DNA of 64,000 nt from Roseisolibacter agri (lineage in GTDB: Bacteria > Gemmatimonadota > Gemmatimonadetes > Gemmatimonadales > Gemmatimonadaceae). The notes under the pieces were generated by a model, which saw only the letters and a program-made list of their open reading frames with translations, ran no database searches and was not told the DNA's origin. How positions within the stretch are numbered: position 1 is the stretch's first letter; each line of letters begins with the position of its first letter. Shown here one piece after another: positions 9,406-17,933 of this stretch. The position numbers and the translations under genes were made by a program. Location: NCBI RefSeq assembly GCF_030159095.1, contig NZ_BRXS01000005.1, positions 593,050-657,049 of the forward strand, read 5' to 3'.

Positions 9406-10778
9406 GGCAGCTGGGTGACGGCGCCCTGCGCGCGGGCCAGCGCGACGCGCGCGGACTGGTACAGCGACAGCGCATCGACGTACGCAGTGCGTGCGCCGGT
9501 GAGGCTCTGCGACGCCGTGACCACGTCCGCGTTGCCGGCGACGCCGGCGCGGAAGCGGTCGCGCGCCTGCGACACCTCGAGCTCGGCCAGCTGCAGCCGC
9601 TCGCGCGCCGCGACGAGCTGCTCGCGCGCGCCGCGCAGGTCGAGCAGCGCGCCGCGCACCTCGACGGCGGCCTGCGCCTGCAGGTCGCGGCGGCGCAGCT
9701 CGGCCTCGTCGGCCTGCGCGCGCGTCTCCTCCACGCGCGCGCCGCGGCGGAAGCCGTCGAACACGGGGACCGACACCTGCAGCCCCCACGTGTACGTGCC
9801 GAGCAGGTGGTTCGCCGTGCGGCCGGTCGCGCCGCCGTCGGCGAAGGCGCCCACCGTGGGCAGCGCCTCCGCGCGCACGGCGGTGATCTGGCGCTGCGCC
9901 GCCTCCACCTGCCGCTCGGCGGCGCGCAGGTCGGGGCGCTGCGCGAGCGCGCGCGATACCGCGGTGGCGTCGTCGGGGAGCGTCTCGTCGACCGGGAGCG
10001 TCGTGAGCGCGTCGGTCAGGCGGATCGCCGCATCGAGCGGCAGGTCGAGCGCGCGCAGCAGCTCCAGGCGCGTGCGGTCACGCTCGTTGCGCGCGGCGAT
10101 GAGCTGCGCGCGCGTGCCGGCCAGCTGCGCGCGGGCGCGCGTCACGTCGAGCGCGACGCCCGTGCCGGCGCGCAGCTGCTGATCGGCGATCGACACCAGC
10201 TCCGCCGCCAGCGTCGAGTCGGCGCGGCGGTTCTCCACCTGCGCCTCGGCGCGCTGCACACGCAGGTACGACGTGGCGGCGACGGCGGCGGCCTGCTCGG
10301 CCTGCGCGCCGGCGTCGGCGCGCGTGGCGTCGGCCTGCCCGCGCGCGGCGCGCACGCGCTCCACCGCGCTCAGGTCCAGCAGCGGCGCGGCCACGCGGGC
10401 GCGCAGGTCGAGCACCTGGATCGGGCCCATGATCTGCCCGTTCGGGTCGAACACCGGCGGGTTCGGCTGCCCCGTCACCGGATTGGTGCCGGTGGGGAAG
10501 TCGATGCCCAGCGTCGCCGTGTTGAAGGTGCGCGTGTTGTCGCTCGCGGCGCCCGTCACGTTCGGCAGCAGGTCGGCGCGGCGCTGCGTCACGCGCGCGT
10601 CGGCCTGGCGGGCGCGCAGCAGCGCGGCCTGCGCGGGCGCGCTGCGGACCGCCGCCAGCCGCGCGGCCTGGCCGAGCGTGAGCTGCGTGTCGGGACGGAC
10701 GGGCGCGGGCGTCTGCGCGGGCAGCGCGGGAGCCGCGACCGCGAGGAGCGCGGCGAGGACGGGAAGGCGGGCGCTCAT
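9402..10778 (-). CDS. TolC-family outer-membrane efflux protein
   Basis: A 458-residue outer-membrane channel with a signal peptide ending near PALPAQ (about 21). Two tandem OEP-type repeats follow, rich in Ala/Gln/Arg coiled-coil sequence. It provides the exit duct for the EmrAB-like pump. Its ATG (10778) overlaps the stop of tetR as ATGA, and its own stop overlaps the adaptor start in the same way. The three genes are therefore probably translationally coupled and expressed together under TetR control. Confidence 0.92.
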   Translation of the reverse strand: MSARLPVLAALLAVAAPALPAQTPAPVRPDTQLTLGQAARLAAVRSAPAQAALLRARQADARVTQRRADLLPNVTGAASDNTRTFNTATLGIDFPTGTNPVTGQPNPPVFDPNGQIMGPIQVLDLRARVAAPLLDLSAVERVRAARGQADATRADAGAQAEQAAAVAATSYLRVQRAEAQVENRRADSTLAAELVSIADQQLRAGTGVALDVTRARAQLAGTRAQLIAARNERDRTRLELLRALDLPLDAAIRLTDALTTLPVDETLPDDATAVSRALAQRPDLRAAERQVEAAQRQITAVRAEALPTVGAFADGGATGRTANHLLGTYTWGLQVSVPVFDGFRRGARVEETRAQADEAELRRRDLQAQAAVEVRGALLDLRGAREQLVAARERLQLAELEVSQARDRFRAGVAGNADVVTASQSLTGARTAYVDALSLYQSARVALARAQGAVTQLP

Positions 10779-11437
10779 CGGATCGCCTCGCACTTGGCGT
10801 CGGGGCGCAGGGCGTGGAAGACGAACTGGCAGACCTGGTCGCGCGTCGTGGCGGCGGAGGCGCCAGCGCGCTGCTCGGGCGGGAGCGCCTTGGTGGCCCA
10901 CATCGCCTGCGCGATCAGCAGCGAGGCGATCATGCGCGTCGCGACGGCCGGATCGACCGGACGGAAGACGCCCTCGGCCACGCCGCGCGTGATCACGTCG
11001 CCGACGATGCGATGGGCGCGCGCCGGGACCTCGCGGATGTAGAAGTCGGCCAGGTCGGGGAAGCGGTGCAGCTCGCCGACCACCAGCCGGTAGACCGTCT
11101 GGAACTCGGGGGTGCAGACGAACTCCCACCAGCCGGCCATGAAGGTGCGCAGCAGCTCGGCCGGCCCGGTGGCGGCCGCGTCGGCGAGCTCGCGCTCGGC
11201 CTGATCGAGGCGGGCCACGATGGTGCGGCGGACGACCTCCCGGAACAGCTCTTCCTTGTTCGGGAAGTAGAGGTAGATGGTTCCCTTGGCGACGCCGGCG
11301 CGCTGGGCGATGTCGTCCAGGCGGGCGCCGGCGAGGCCGTGCTCCCCGAAGGCGGCGAGCGCCGCCTCGACGATCTGCGCGGGGCGCTCGTCGGGGGCGC
11401 GGCGTCGGCCGGAGTCGAGCGGCGGTCGGACGGTCAT
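10775..11437 (-). CDS. TetR-family repressor of the efflux operon
   Basis: A 220-residue regulator with the N-terminal TetR helix-turn-helix (about 20-65: QIVEAALAAFGEHGLAGARL, then DDIAQRAGVAKGTIYLYFPN). A ligand-binding helical domain makes up the rest. The frame extends upstream to ATGs at 11461 and 11464, but those codons lie beside or inside a palindromic operator (11445-11458). The ATG at 11437 is therefore preferred: it leaves the operator in the untranslated leader. As first gene of tetR-tolC-emrA-emrB it should autoregulate the whole operon, with release by an unknown pump substrate. Confidence 0.92.
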   Translation of the reverse strand: MTVRPPLDSGRRRAPDERPAQIVEAALAAFGEHGLAGARLDDIAQRAGVAKGTIYLYFPNKEELFREVVRRTIVARLDQAERELADAAATGPAELLRTFMAGWWEFVCTPEFQTVYRLVVGELHRFPDLADFYIREVPARAHRIVGDVITRGVAEGVFRPVDPAVATRMIASLLIAQAMWATKALPPEQRAGASAATTRDQVCQFVFHALRPDAKCEAIR

Positions 11438-11444
11438 ATGTGCA

Positions 11445-11458
11445 ACTGACTGGTCAGT
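11445..11458. promoter_or_regulatory. TetR-type operator, proximal copy
   Basis: ACTGAC-TG-GTCAGT: perfect 6-bp half-sites around a 2-base centre, 7 bases upstream of the tetR ATG. It has the same half-sites as the distal copy at 11521-11534. Confidence 0.75.
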
Positions 11459-11520
11459 CATCATCTCGGGTCGAGAAAGGGCGCCGAGGCGCCCGGACGT
11501 GCATGGTCGGTCGTGTGGTG

Positions 11521-11534
11521 ACTGACCGGTCAGT
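11521..11534. promoter_or_regulatory. TetR-type operator, distal copy
   Basis: ACTGAC-CG-GTCAGT, a perfect 14-base palindrome. Centre-to-centre distance to the proximal copy is 76 bases, about seven helical turns, so two dimers could bind the same face of DNA around the promoter. Confidence 0.75.
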
Positions 11535-11588
11535 AAAGCTAGCGGCTCAGGGGCGCGATGCAAGCGGGCCCCGGCACGCCCGGAACGA

Positions 11589-11625
11589 CGACGCCCCCGC
11601 CAGCGCAGCGCTGGCGGGGGCGTCG
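11589..11625. terminator. Strong hairpin ending the polX-nth-ppi operon
   Basis: 18-base arms (11589-11606 and 11608-11625) are perfectly complementary, with a one-base centre (A). It lies 35 bases past the stop of the 57-residue protein gene, at the end of a long minus-strand gene row. No clear T-tract follows. Confidence 0.75.
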
Positions 11626-11660
11626 CGACGGACGGGGGAACCGGTCCGCCTACGCGCGTC

Positions 11661-11834
11661 CTACTTGTGCGCCTCGACGGCGGCGCCCTTCTCGGCCGCG
11701 CCGTGTCCGGCGTAGCGGGCGTTGGTGAACTGCACCATCCCGTACATGAAGGCGCCGAGGAGGATCATGCCGACGAACAGGCCGACGAACGCCGGACCCT
11801 TGTCCTGGCTCACGTCGTGGTGGGAAGCGGACAT
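11661..11834 (-). CDS. 57-residue single-span membrane protein
   Basis: A short open frame from ATG 11834 to TAG. It encodes a polar start (MSASHHDVSQDKG), one clear membrane helix (about 14-33: PAFVGLFVGMILLGAFMYGM) and a small Ala/Gly/Lys-rich tail ending AAVEAHK. Codon use is that of the neighbours. It sits 37 bases after the cyclophilin gene on the same strand and directly before a strong hairpin, so it looks like the last gene of that operon. No clear Shine-Dalgarno is visible. The family is not recognised. Its size and charge pattern resemble small subunits or regulators of membrane complexes, but no function can be assigned. Confidence 0.6.
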   Translation of the reverse strand: MSASHHDVSQDKGPAFVGLFVGMILLGAFMYGMVQFTNARYAGHGAAEKGAAVEAHK

Positions 11835-11871
11835 GGCGGTGGAAGCGGTGGAGACAGAGGGGACGGCGCGG

Positions 11872-12333
11872 TCAGGCGACGCGCACGGAGGTCATGGTGT
11901 CGTTCTGCACGATCTTCTTCACCACGTCGAGCCCCTCGACGACCTTCCCGAAGACGGTGTGGACGCCGTTCAGGTGCCGCGTGTTGCGCTCGCTGAGCAC
12001 GATGAAGAACTGGCTGCCGCCCGTGTTCGGGCCGGCGTGCGCCATCGACAGCGCGCCCTCCTCGTGCTTGTGCGGGTTGCCCACCAGCTCGTCGGGGATC
12101 GTGTAGCCCGGGCCGCCCGTGCCGACGGGGCCCTTGGCGTGCTCCCCGCCCTTGGTGTACGGGTCGCCGCCCTGGATCACGAACTCCGGGATCACGCGGT
12201 GGAACTTCACCCCGTCGTAGAAGCCGTCGTTGGCGAGCTTCTCGAAGTTGGCGACGGTCTTGGGCGCCTCGGCCTCGTAGAGCTCGGCGACGATGGTGCC
12301 CTTGTTGGTCTCGAAGGTGGCGCGCTTGGTCAT
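11872..12333 (-). CDS. Cyclophilin-type peptidyl-prolyl cis-trans isomerase
   Basis: A 153-residue cytoplasmic PPIase catalysing proline isomerisation during protein folding. Single-domain cyclophilin signatures are plain: [22 protein letters not shown] (catalytic Arg and Gln region, about 44-65), [19 protein letters not shown] and [18 protein letters not shown]. There is no signal peptide. The length matches bacterial PpiB-type enzymes. It is downstream of the two glycosyltransferases on the same strand (25-base gap) and is followed by the 57-residue membrane protein. Confidence 0.95.
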   Translation of the reverse strand: MTKRATFETNKGTIVAELYEAEAPKTVANFEKLANDGFYDGVKFHRVIPEFVIQGGDPYTKGGEHAKGPVGTGGPGYTIPDELVGNPHKHEEGALSMAHAGPNTGGSQFFIVLSERNTRHLNGVHTVFGKVVEGLDVVKKIVQNDTMTSVRVA

Positions 12334-12358
12334 GTGGGCTGGTGAAGGACGTCCAAAG

Positions 12359-13180
12359 CTAATCCGCCCGCCCCGCAGGCAGGTAGCGGTCCAGCCCCTC
12401 CGCCGCGCGGCTGGCCCCCGTGCGCACGATCGCCTCGTACAGCTGGTGGTTGCCGTCGAGCGCGGCGCGCGCCCGCTCGTCGTGCCACAGGTGGAAGACG
12501 ATCCCGCCGAACTTGAGGAGCCGGCGGGCGAGCCCCGCGGCCAGCATGCGCGCCGTGAACTCGCTGTCCTCGCGGCCCCAGCCCACGAACTGCTCGTTGA
12601 AGCCGTTCACGCGCACCGCGTCCGCGCGCCAGTACGCCATGTTGCAGCCGCGCGTGCCGCGCAGCGGATCGGCGTTGGGCGGCACGAGGCGCGACAGCAG
12701 CGGCAGCGACAGCGCGTAGTGGCGGTTGCGCAGCCCGCGGTCGAACGCGCCGAAGCGCGTGTCGCCGGCCGCCAGCGCGCGCGCCGAGCGGGCCTGGTCG
12801 ACGAGCACGCGGCTCCCCTGCACGAAGGTGCCGGGCCGCGCGAACGCGACGTGCGACGCCACGAAGCCCGGGTGCAGCACGCAGTCGCCGTCGACCATCA
12901 GCACGTAGTCGCCGGTGGCGCGGGCCAGCGCGCGGTTGCGGATGGCCGAGAGGCGGAAGCCCTCGTCGGGATGCCACACGTGCACGAGCGGCACGCCGGC
13001 GTCGGCGAAGCGCGGCACGAGCGAGGCGACGAGCGCCGCGGTGTCGTCGCGCGAGCCGTCGTCCGCCACCAGCACCTCGGTGGGCCGCTGCCGCTGCGCG
13101 AGCGCGGAGCGCAGCACGAGCGCGAGCGCCGCCGGCCAGTTGTACGTCGAGACGAGCAGCGACGTCGTCGGCGCCGTCAT
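12359..13180 (-). CDS. Family 2 glycosyltransferase (paralogue B)
   Basis: A 273-residue cytoplasmic GT-A glycosyltransferase. It shows [13 protein letters not shown] at the N-terminus, [10 protein letters not shown], the metal/sugar-binding [11 protein letters not shown] (about 92-102) and a C-terminal galactosyltransferase-like block, [14 protein letters not shown] (about 202-215), where the ED pair is the probable catalytic base. It is a close paralogue of the next upstream gene, sharing [21 protein letters not shown] and GWGREDSEF, and is separated from it by 7 bases. The acceptor is unknown; a cell-surface glycan is likely. Confidence 0.88.
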   Translation of the reverse strand: MTAPTTSLLVSTYNWPAALALVLRSALAQRQRPTEVLVADDGSRDDTAALVASLVPRFADAGVPLVHVWHPDEGFRLSAIRNRALARATGDYVLMVDGDCVLHPGFVASHVAFARPGTFVQGSRVLVDQARSARALAAGDTRFGAFDRGLRNRHYALSLPLLSRLVPPNADPLRGTRGCNMAYWRADAVRVNGFNEQFVGWGREDSEFTARMLAAGLARRLLKFGGIVFHLWHDERARAALDGNHQLYEAIVRTGASRAAEGLDRYLPAGRAD

Positions 13181-13187
13181 GCCGCGC

Positions 13188-14045
13188 TCACGGCGTGGGA
13201 TCGACGCGGGGCGCGCGCACGTCGAGGTGCGCCTCGAGGTGCGCCTCGAGGTGCGCGTCGAGCCCGCGCGCGCAGCGCACCACGCGCCCCGCGACGATCT
13301 CGTGCAGCGCGCGCTCCTGCTCGGGCACCGCGTGCCGCGAGCACTCCGGGTGCCACAGGTGGTAGCCGACGCCCGCGAACTTCAGCTTGCGGCGCACCAG
13401 CCCCGCGTTGAGCAGCCGCGCGGCGAACTCGCTGTCCTCGCGCCCCCACCCCTCGAACTCCTCGTTCCACCCGTTCACGCGCAGCGCGTCGTCGCGCCAG
13501 AAGGCGAAGTTGACGCCGCGCGTGCCGCGCAGGTGCTCCTGCGACGTCGGCACGAGGGCCGAGAGCCACGGCAGGTGCAGCGCGTTGACGCGGTTCTTGA
13601 GGCCCGCGTCGAGCGCGTGGAAGCGCGTCTCGCGCCGCGCGATCGCCTCGCGCGTGCGCTCGGGGCGCACGAGCACGCGGCTCCCCTGCACGAACGAGCC
13701 GCGCCGCGCGAACGCCGCGTGCGACGCCAGGAACGCGGGGTGGAGGATCAGGTCCTGGTCGATCTGCACGACGTAGTCGCCGGTGGCGCGCGCCAGCGCC
13801 GCGTTGAGGATGCGCGCCTTGCGGAAGCCCGCGTCCTCCTGCCAGACGTGCAGCAGCGCGATGCCGCGCGCGGCGAACGCCGGCACCAGCCCGCGCACCA
13901 TCGCGCCCGTCTCCTCGCGCGAGCCGTCGTCGGCGACGACGAGCTGCGACGGCGCCAGCTGCTGGGCGAGCGCGGAGAGGAGCACCAGCTCCAGCGCCTC
14001 GGGCCAGTTGTACGTCGAGACCAGCAGCGTCGTCGCGGGGACCAT
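13188..14045 (-). CDS. Family 2 glycosyltransferase (paralogue A)
   Basis: A 285-residue GT-A glycosyltransferase, the tandem paralogue of the gene at 12359-13180. Motifs are [37 protein letters not shown] (the D-x-D equivalent) and [14 protein letters not shown]. The start is the ATG at 14045, 14 bases after nth. The C-terminus carries HLEAHLEAHLD, encoded by a 12-base tandem repeat at 13223-13258, which is absent from paralogue B. Position inside a DNA-repair operon is unexpected for a glycosyltransferase. Confidence 0.87.
   Translation of the reverse strand: MVPATTLLVSTYNWPEALELVLLSALAQQLAPSQLVVADDGSREETGAMVRGLVPAFAARGIALLHVWQEDAGFRKARILNAALARATGDYVVQIDQDLILHPAFLASHAAFARRGSFVQGSRVLVRPERTREAIARRETRFHALDAGLKNRVNALHLPWLSALVPTSQEHLRGTRGVNFAFWRDDALRVNGWNEEFEGWGREDSEFAARLLNAGLVRRKLKFAGVGYHLWHPECSRHAVPEQERALHEIVAGRVVRCARGLDAHLEAHLEAHLDVRAPRVDPTP
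13223..13258. repeat. 12-base tandem repeat within glycosyltransferase A
   Basis: Three copies of a 12-base unit (CGAGGTGCGCCT; the last copy ends GT) encode H-L-E-A / H-L-E-A / H-L-D near the C-terminus. It is in frame, so copy-number change would lengthen or shorten the tail by four residues. Confidence 0.7.
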
Positions 14046-14059
14046 GCGCGGGCTCCCGG

Positions 14060-14749
14060 TCAGCCGGTGCCCGCCGACGGACAGCGCGCCGCCAGCGCGC
14101 AGTCGCCGCAGCGGGGCTTCCGCGCGTCGCACACGCGGCGCCCGTGGAAGATCAGCAGGTGCGAGAGCATCGCCCACGACTCGCGCGGGAAGAGCGGCAT
14201 CAGCGCCTGCTCGACCTTCACCGGATCGCTCTCCTTCGTCAGCCCGAGGCGCTGGCTGAGCCGCTGCACGTGCGTGTCGACGGTCACGCCCTCGTTGATG
14301 CCGTACGCGTTGCCGAGGATGACGTTCGCGGTCTTGCGGCCGACGCCGGGGAGCACGCGCAGCGCGTCCATGGTCGCCGGCACCTGCCCGTCGTGGTCGG
14401 CCACCAGCGCCCGCGCCATCGCGATCAGGTTCTTCGCCTTGTTGCGGAAGAAGCCCGTGGACTTCACCAGCTCCTCGACGTCCTCCTGGCGCGCGTCGGC
14501 CAGGGCGCGCGCATCGGGATACCGCGCGAACAGCGCCGGCGTCACCAGGTTCACGCGCTTGTCGGTGCACTGCGCGCTGAGGATGGTCGCGCACAGCAGC
14601 TCGAACGCGTCGCGGTGATCGAGCTCGCAGTGCGCGTCGGGGTGCAGCTCCGCCAGCCCCGCGTAGACGGCGGTGGCGTGCGCGGGGAGGTCGCGCTTGA
14701 GGATCGCCTTGCGGCGGGGCGCGCGCGGCGCGGGCGCGTCAGCCGGCAC
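14060..14749 (-). CDS. nth: Endonuclease III, DNA glycosylase/AP lyase
   Basis: A 229-residue base-excision-repair enzyme that removes oxidised pyrimidines. The helix-hairpin-helix [11 protein letters not shown] (about 133-143) carries the catalytic lysine K139. The catalytic aspartate is D158 in TVDTHVQR. The 4Fe-4S cluster ligands are C207, C214, C217 and C223 in the canonical C-x6-C-x2-C-x5-C spacing. The N-terminus has about 20 extra basic residues. Its start overlaps the end of polX by 11 bases, so the two repair genes are co-transcribed and probably translationally coupled. Confidence 0.96.
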   Translation of the reverse strand: MPADAPAPRAPRRKAILKRDLPAHATAVYAGLAELHPDAHCELDHRDAFELLCATILSAQCTDKRVNLVTPALFARYPDARALADARQEDVEELVKSTGFFRNKAKNLIAMARALVADHDGQVPATMDALRVLPGVGRKTANVILGNAYGINEGVTVDTHVQRLSQRLGLTKESDPVKVEQALMPLFPRESWAMLSHLLIFHGRRVCDARKPRCGDCALAARCPSAGTG

Positions 14750-16499
14750 GCGACGCCTCCCGGCGGCGGCGCGCGAACGCCAGCACGTCGTCCGCCGACC
14801 GCGCGTTCAGGATGTCGCCCGGCTCCAGCCACCCCTTGCGCGCGATGCCGACGCCGAACTCCACGTTGTCCAGCCCGCGCGGCGAGTGCGCGTCGGGCCC
14901 GATCTCGATCGGCACGCCCAGGCGCTTCGCTTCGCGGCAGAGCCGCCAGTCGAGGTCGAGGCGATGCGGGTCGGCGTTGAGCTCGATCGCGGCGCCCACC
15001 TCCGCCGCCTTCTCGATGATCGCCTGCATGTCGATCGCGTACGGCTCGCGCGTCAGCAGCAGCCGCCCCGTGGGATGCCCGAGGATGGTGAGGTGCGGAT
15101 CGTCGAGCGCCTTCAGCACGCGCGCGGTCATCTCCGCCTCGCCCATGCCGAAGCGCGAGTGGATGCTGCCGATGACGTAGTCGAACGCGTCGAGCGTGCG
15201 CGCGTCGTAGTCCACGCTCCCGCACGGGAGGATGTCGGCCTCGATGCCCTTCAGCACGCGAAAGGAATTCCCATCGGCCGCGAGCGCGGCGTTCAGCGCG
15301 TCGATCTCGTCGTGCTGGCGGCGCACCGCGTCGGGCGACAGGCCGCCAGCGTACGACGCGCTCTGCGAGTGGTCGGTGATCCCCAGGTAGCGCCAGCCGC
15401 GCGCCTGCGCCGCCTCGACCATCTCGGCGATGGTCGCCGCACCGTCGGAGTACTGCGAGTGGCAGTGCAGCACGCCGCGGATGTCGGCCGGCTCGACGAG
15501 GCCGGGGAGCGCCGCCTGCGCGGCCGCGTCCACCTCGCCGCGCCCCTCGCGCAGCTCGGGCACGACGAACGCGAGCCCCGCGCGCGCGTACAGCGACGCC
15601 TCGTCCGGCACGGGGACGACGTGGCCGTCGGCGTCGCGCAGCTCGTCGCCCGCGAGCGTGAAGCCGCGTGCGTGCAGGCGATGCGTCACCTCGGCGACGT
15701 GCTCCGCGCTGCCGGTCGCGCGCCAGAGCGCGACGCCGTACTGCTCGGGGCGCACGCAGTGCAGGTCGAGCTGCGTGCCGTCCACGTAGCGCACGCGCAC
15801 CGAGCGCCCGCCCGCGCCGACGGCGTCCTTCACGCCCGGCGCGTGCGCGAACGCGCCCGCGACCGCGGCGGGCGCGCCGCGCACGGCGGCCACGACGTCC
15901 ACGTCGCACACGACCTCGCGGCGGCGGCGGATCGACCCCGCGACCGCGGCCTCCAGCACGTCGGGATGGCGCCGCACGTCGGCGAGCAGGCGCGCGCCCT
16001 CGGTGGCGCCCTGCGGGAAGAGCACGCGCGCGCCGCTCTCCTTCAGGAACGCGATCCCCTTCAGGATCCGCTCGGCCGTCTTCTCGCCGAAGCCCTTGAG
16101 AGACGCCAGCCGCCCGTCCATCGCGGCCTGCGTCAGCTCCTGCACGGTCTCGATCCCGAGCCCCGCGTGGATGGCGTGGATCTTCGCGGTGCCGAGGCCG
16201 GGGATGCGGAGCATCTCGATCAGCCCCTCGGGCGTGTCGTCGGCCAGCCGCTCGAGGTACGACGAGTCGCCCTCCTCGACGAGCTCGCGCAGCACGGACA
16301 GGGTGGCCGGCCCGATCCCCGGCACGGTCTCCAGCTCGCCGCTGCGCAGCAGGGGGCCGAGGTCGTCGGTGTCGAGGCCGAGCACCGCGCGCGCCGCCGC
16401 CAGGTACGCGCGCGTCTTGAACCGGTTCTCGCCGCGCAGCTCGAGCAGCGCGGCGATGCGGGTCAGGGCATGTGCGGCCGTGCGCGGATCCATGGCCAC
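14739..16499 (-). CDS. polX: Family X DNA polymerase with PHP domain
   Basis: A 586-residue gap-filling repair polymerase of the bacterial/archaeal PolX type. In order: the 8-kDa-like domain and helix-hairpin-helix motifs (VPGIGPATL, about 59-67; IPGLGTAKI, about 99-107; LKGFGEKTA), then the nucleotidyl-transfer core with GS (188-189), D199 and D201 in CDVDVV and D245 in LDLHC. The C-terminal PHP phosphoesterase domain begins HCHSQYSDG (345-353), with further metal ligands in [16 protein letters not shown] and GPDAHSP. All three polymerase carboxylates and the PHP His/Asp residues are present, so both activities look intact. It is first in an operon with nth. Confidence 0.96.
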   Translation of the reverse strand: MAMDPRTAAHALTRIAALLELRGENRFKTRAYLAAARAVLGLDTDDLGPLLRSGELETVPGIGPATLSVLRELVEEGDSSYLERLADDTPEGLIEMLRIPGLGTAKIHAIHAGLGIETVQELTQAAMDGRLASLKGFGEKTAERILKGIAFLKESGARVLFPQGATEGARLLADVRRHPDVLEAAVAGSIRRRREVVCDVDVVAAVRGAPAAVAGAFAHAPGVKDAVGAGGRSVRVRYVDGTQLDLHCVRPEQYGVALWRATGSAEHVAEVTHRLHARGFTLAGDELRDADGHVVPVPDEASLYARAGLAFVVPELREGRGEVDAAAQAALPGLVEPADIRGVLHCHSQYSDGAATIAEMVEAAQARGWRYLGITDHSQSASYAGGLSPDAVRRQHDEIDALNAALAADGNSFRVLKGIEADILPCGSVDYDARTLDAFDYVIGSIHSRFGMGEAEMTARVLKALDDPHLTILGHPTGRLLLTREPYAIDMQAIIEKAAEVGAAIELNADPHRLDLDWRLCREAKRLGVPIEIGPDAHSPRGLDNVEFGVGIARKGWLEPGDILNARSADDVLAFARRRREASRAG

Positions 16500-16581
16500 A
16501 ATCTAGCCGTCGCGGCCGCGGTCGGCGCGCCCCGCGGTTCAGCGCGCGATCGTTCTTGCCCAGGCCCGCCGTCGGTGTGCC

Positions 16582-16713
16582 GCGGTGGGTGGGTGGGGGT
16601 GACCGCCGGCTCCGGCCGATCGCGGCCGCTGCGGAGCCCGCGTGCGCTGCGCGCCGCAGTCTCCTTGCTGCGATCGGAGCGTCGCTCGGCGGCCACCCCC
16701 ACCCACCCACCGC
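16582..16713. repeat. 20-bp inverted repeat with G-quadruplex-capable arms
   Basis: Arms 16582-16601 (GCGGTGGGTGGGTGGGGGTG) and 16694-16713 are perfectly complementary across a 92-base loop. The loop itself contains complementary GATCGC / GCGATC segments. The left arm has four G-runs on the plus strand and the right arm has them on the minus strand, so either strand could form a G-quadruplex instead of the hairpin. Confidence 0.75.
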
Positions 16714-16744
16714 CGCGCGCGGTCGCGATGCAACGATGCCTGGC

Positions 16745-16872
16745 GCGGGAGGCGAGGGGTGCGGAGCCGAGCGACCTGAAATTGGCCGATGAGGAGACTC
16801 GCGCACGCGCCGCGTGCGGCGAGGCTCCGACCGGCCAATTTCCGAGCCGGCGGAGTACCCCTCGCCTCCCGC
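16745..16872. repeat. Nested inverted repeat
   Basis: Outer arms 16745-16760 (GCGGGAGGCGAGGGGT) and 16857-16872 are a perfect 16-bp match. Inside them 16778-16788 (GAAATTGGCCG) pairs with 16832-16842, and a GC hairpin (CGCACGCG / CGCGTGCG) lies at the centre. AATTGG/CCAATT is conspicuously AT-richer than its surroundings. Confidence 0.75.
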
Positions 16873-16945
16873 CCGCGCGACACATTCCGCTCCCGCGACG
16901 CACGCCTCGAGGACAGGCGGGTTCCGCGCGCCGGAGCGAGCTGCG

Positions 16946-17875
16946 TCACGCCCCGGTGACCTCGGCGAGGAAGGGGAGCACGGCGGCGAAGAGCGCGTCG
17001 GGCTGTTCGACGTACGGGACGTGGCCGCTCTCCTCCAGCACGGTGATCCGGGCGGCGGGGATGGCCCGCGCCGCGGCCTCGGCGGAGGCCAAGGGGATCG
17101 GATCCTGCCGCCCGTGCACGATCAGCGTCGGGCAGGTGATCGCCTTCAGGTGCGGCAGCAGGTCGAAGTCGCCCAGGCTCTCCCACACCGACTGCTGGAC
17201 GCGCCCGGTGACGCGGAACGGCGTCAGGTCGCGCGCGCGGGCCGAGTCGTGGAAGTAGCCGGCGACGCTCAGCTCGAAGGCGCGCTGGCGGTAGGCGTCG
17301 GGATCGCGCTCGCGCAGGCCGCTGGCCGTCAGCTCGGCGCGCAGCGCCTGCACGGCCGACGACTGCTGGCGGCGCGCGAACTCGGTCTCGAAGTCGTTTC
17401 GGTGCGTGCGCGACAGCGGCGCCGGGTCGATGAGCGTCAGCGACGCGGGCGGGCGCGCGATGACGCGATGCACCTCGCCGAGCGGCGCGCCGACGACGGG
17501 CAGGTGCACGCCGGCCGCCTCGAGCGCGTAGAGCATCGCCAGCAGCGCGCCCCACGAGTAGCCGACGAGGTGCAGCGGCCCGTCCACCAGCGCGTCGGCG
17601 ACGTGCGCGAGGTCCTCGACCTGCGTGCGCCAGGTGACCGTCGCGAGGTTGTCGAACTTGGAGCGTCCGCCGCCGCGCTGGTCGTAGAACACCGCGTCGT
17701 GCCGCTCGGCCAGCCGCAGCAGCTGAGGGAGCAGGTAGTCGTGGTGCGCGCCCGGGCCGCCGTGCAGCACGAGGATGCGCGGCGCGCCGGACGGACCCCA
17801 CGCGGCCCAGTAGAGCGGGACGTCGTTCGCGGGGACGGTGCCGCTCTCGCGCGGCGGGGGAATGGTCGGGGACAT
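16946..17875 (-). CDS. Alpha/beta hydrolase, proline-iminopeptidase-like
   Basis: A 309-residue soluble alpha/beta hydrolase. HGGPG at 38-42 is the oxyanion motif of the prolyl aminopeptidase/tricorn-interacting-factor group. The nucleophile is S107 in GYSWGA, the acid is probably D258 (GRQDP) and the base H285 (SGHVP). YDQRGGGRS (64-72) is also typical of this group. The ATG at 17875 is preferred to an in-frame start 12 codons upstream because it precedes the compact domain. The substrate, peptide or ester, is uncertain. Confidence 0.88.
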   Translation of the reverse strand: MSPTIPPPRESGTVPANDVPLYWAAWGPSGAPRILVLHGGPGAHHDYLLPQLLRLAERHDAVFYDQRGGGRSKFDNLATVTWRTQVEDLAHVADALVDGPLHLVGYSWGALLAMLYALEAAGVHLPVVGAPLGEVHRVIARPPASLTLIDPAPLSRTHRNDFETEFARRQQSSAVQALRAELTASGLRERDPDAYRQRAFELSVAGYFHDSARARDLTPFRVTGRVQQSVWESLGDFDLLPHLKAITCPTLIVHGRQDPIPLASAEAAARAIPAARITVLEESGHVPYVEQPDALFAAVLPFLAEVTGA

Positions 17876-17933
17876 GCGCGGAGGGTCACCCCGCGCACGC
17901 CCCGCCGTCAACCGGTCGTCGTGCGCGCTGCCG

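Larger units (their letters stand above)
16500..16945. other. Gene-free region dominated by two large inverted repeats
   Basis: This 446-base spacer lies between polX (reading left) and the end of an alpha/beta hydrolase gene that also reads left. No open frame here has protein-like sequence. Two consecutive stem-loop structures (16582-16713 and 16745-16872) fill most of it and are listed separately. Confidence 0.6.

Noticed and set aside
11461..11464. Upstream in-frame ATGs as start of tetR
   Set aside because: They lie directly beside a palindromic operator that would then be coding sequence. The ATG at 11437 gives a normal TetR N-terminus.
13220..13262. Possible CRISPR-like array
   Set aside because: Units are 12 bases with no spacers and lie in frame within a glycosyltransferase gene.
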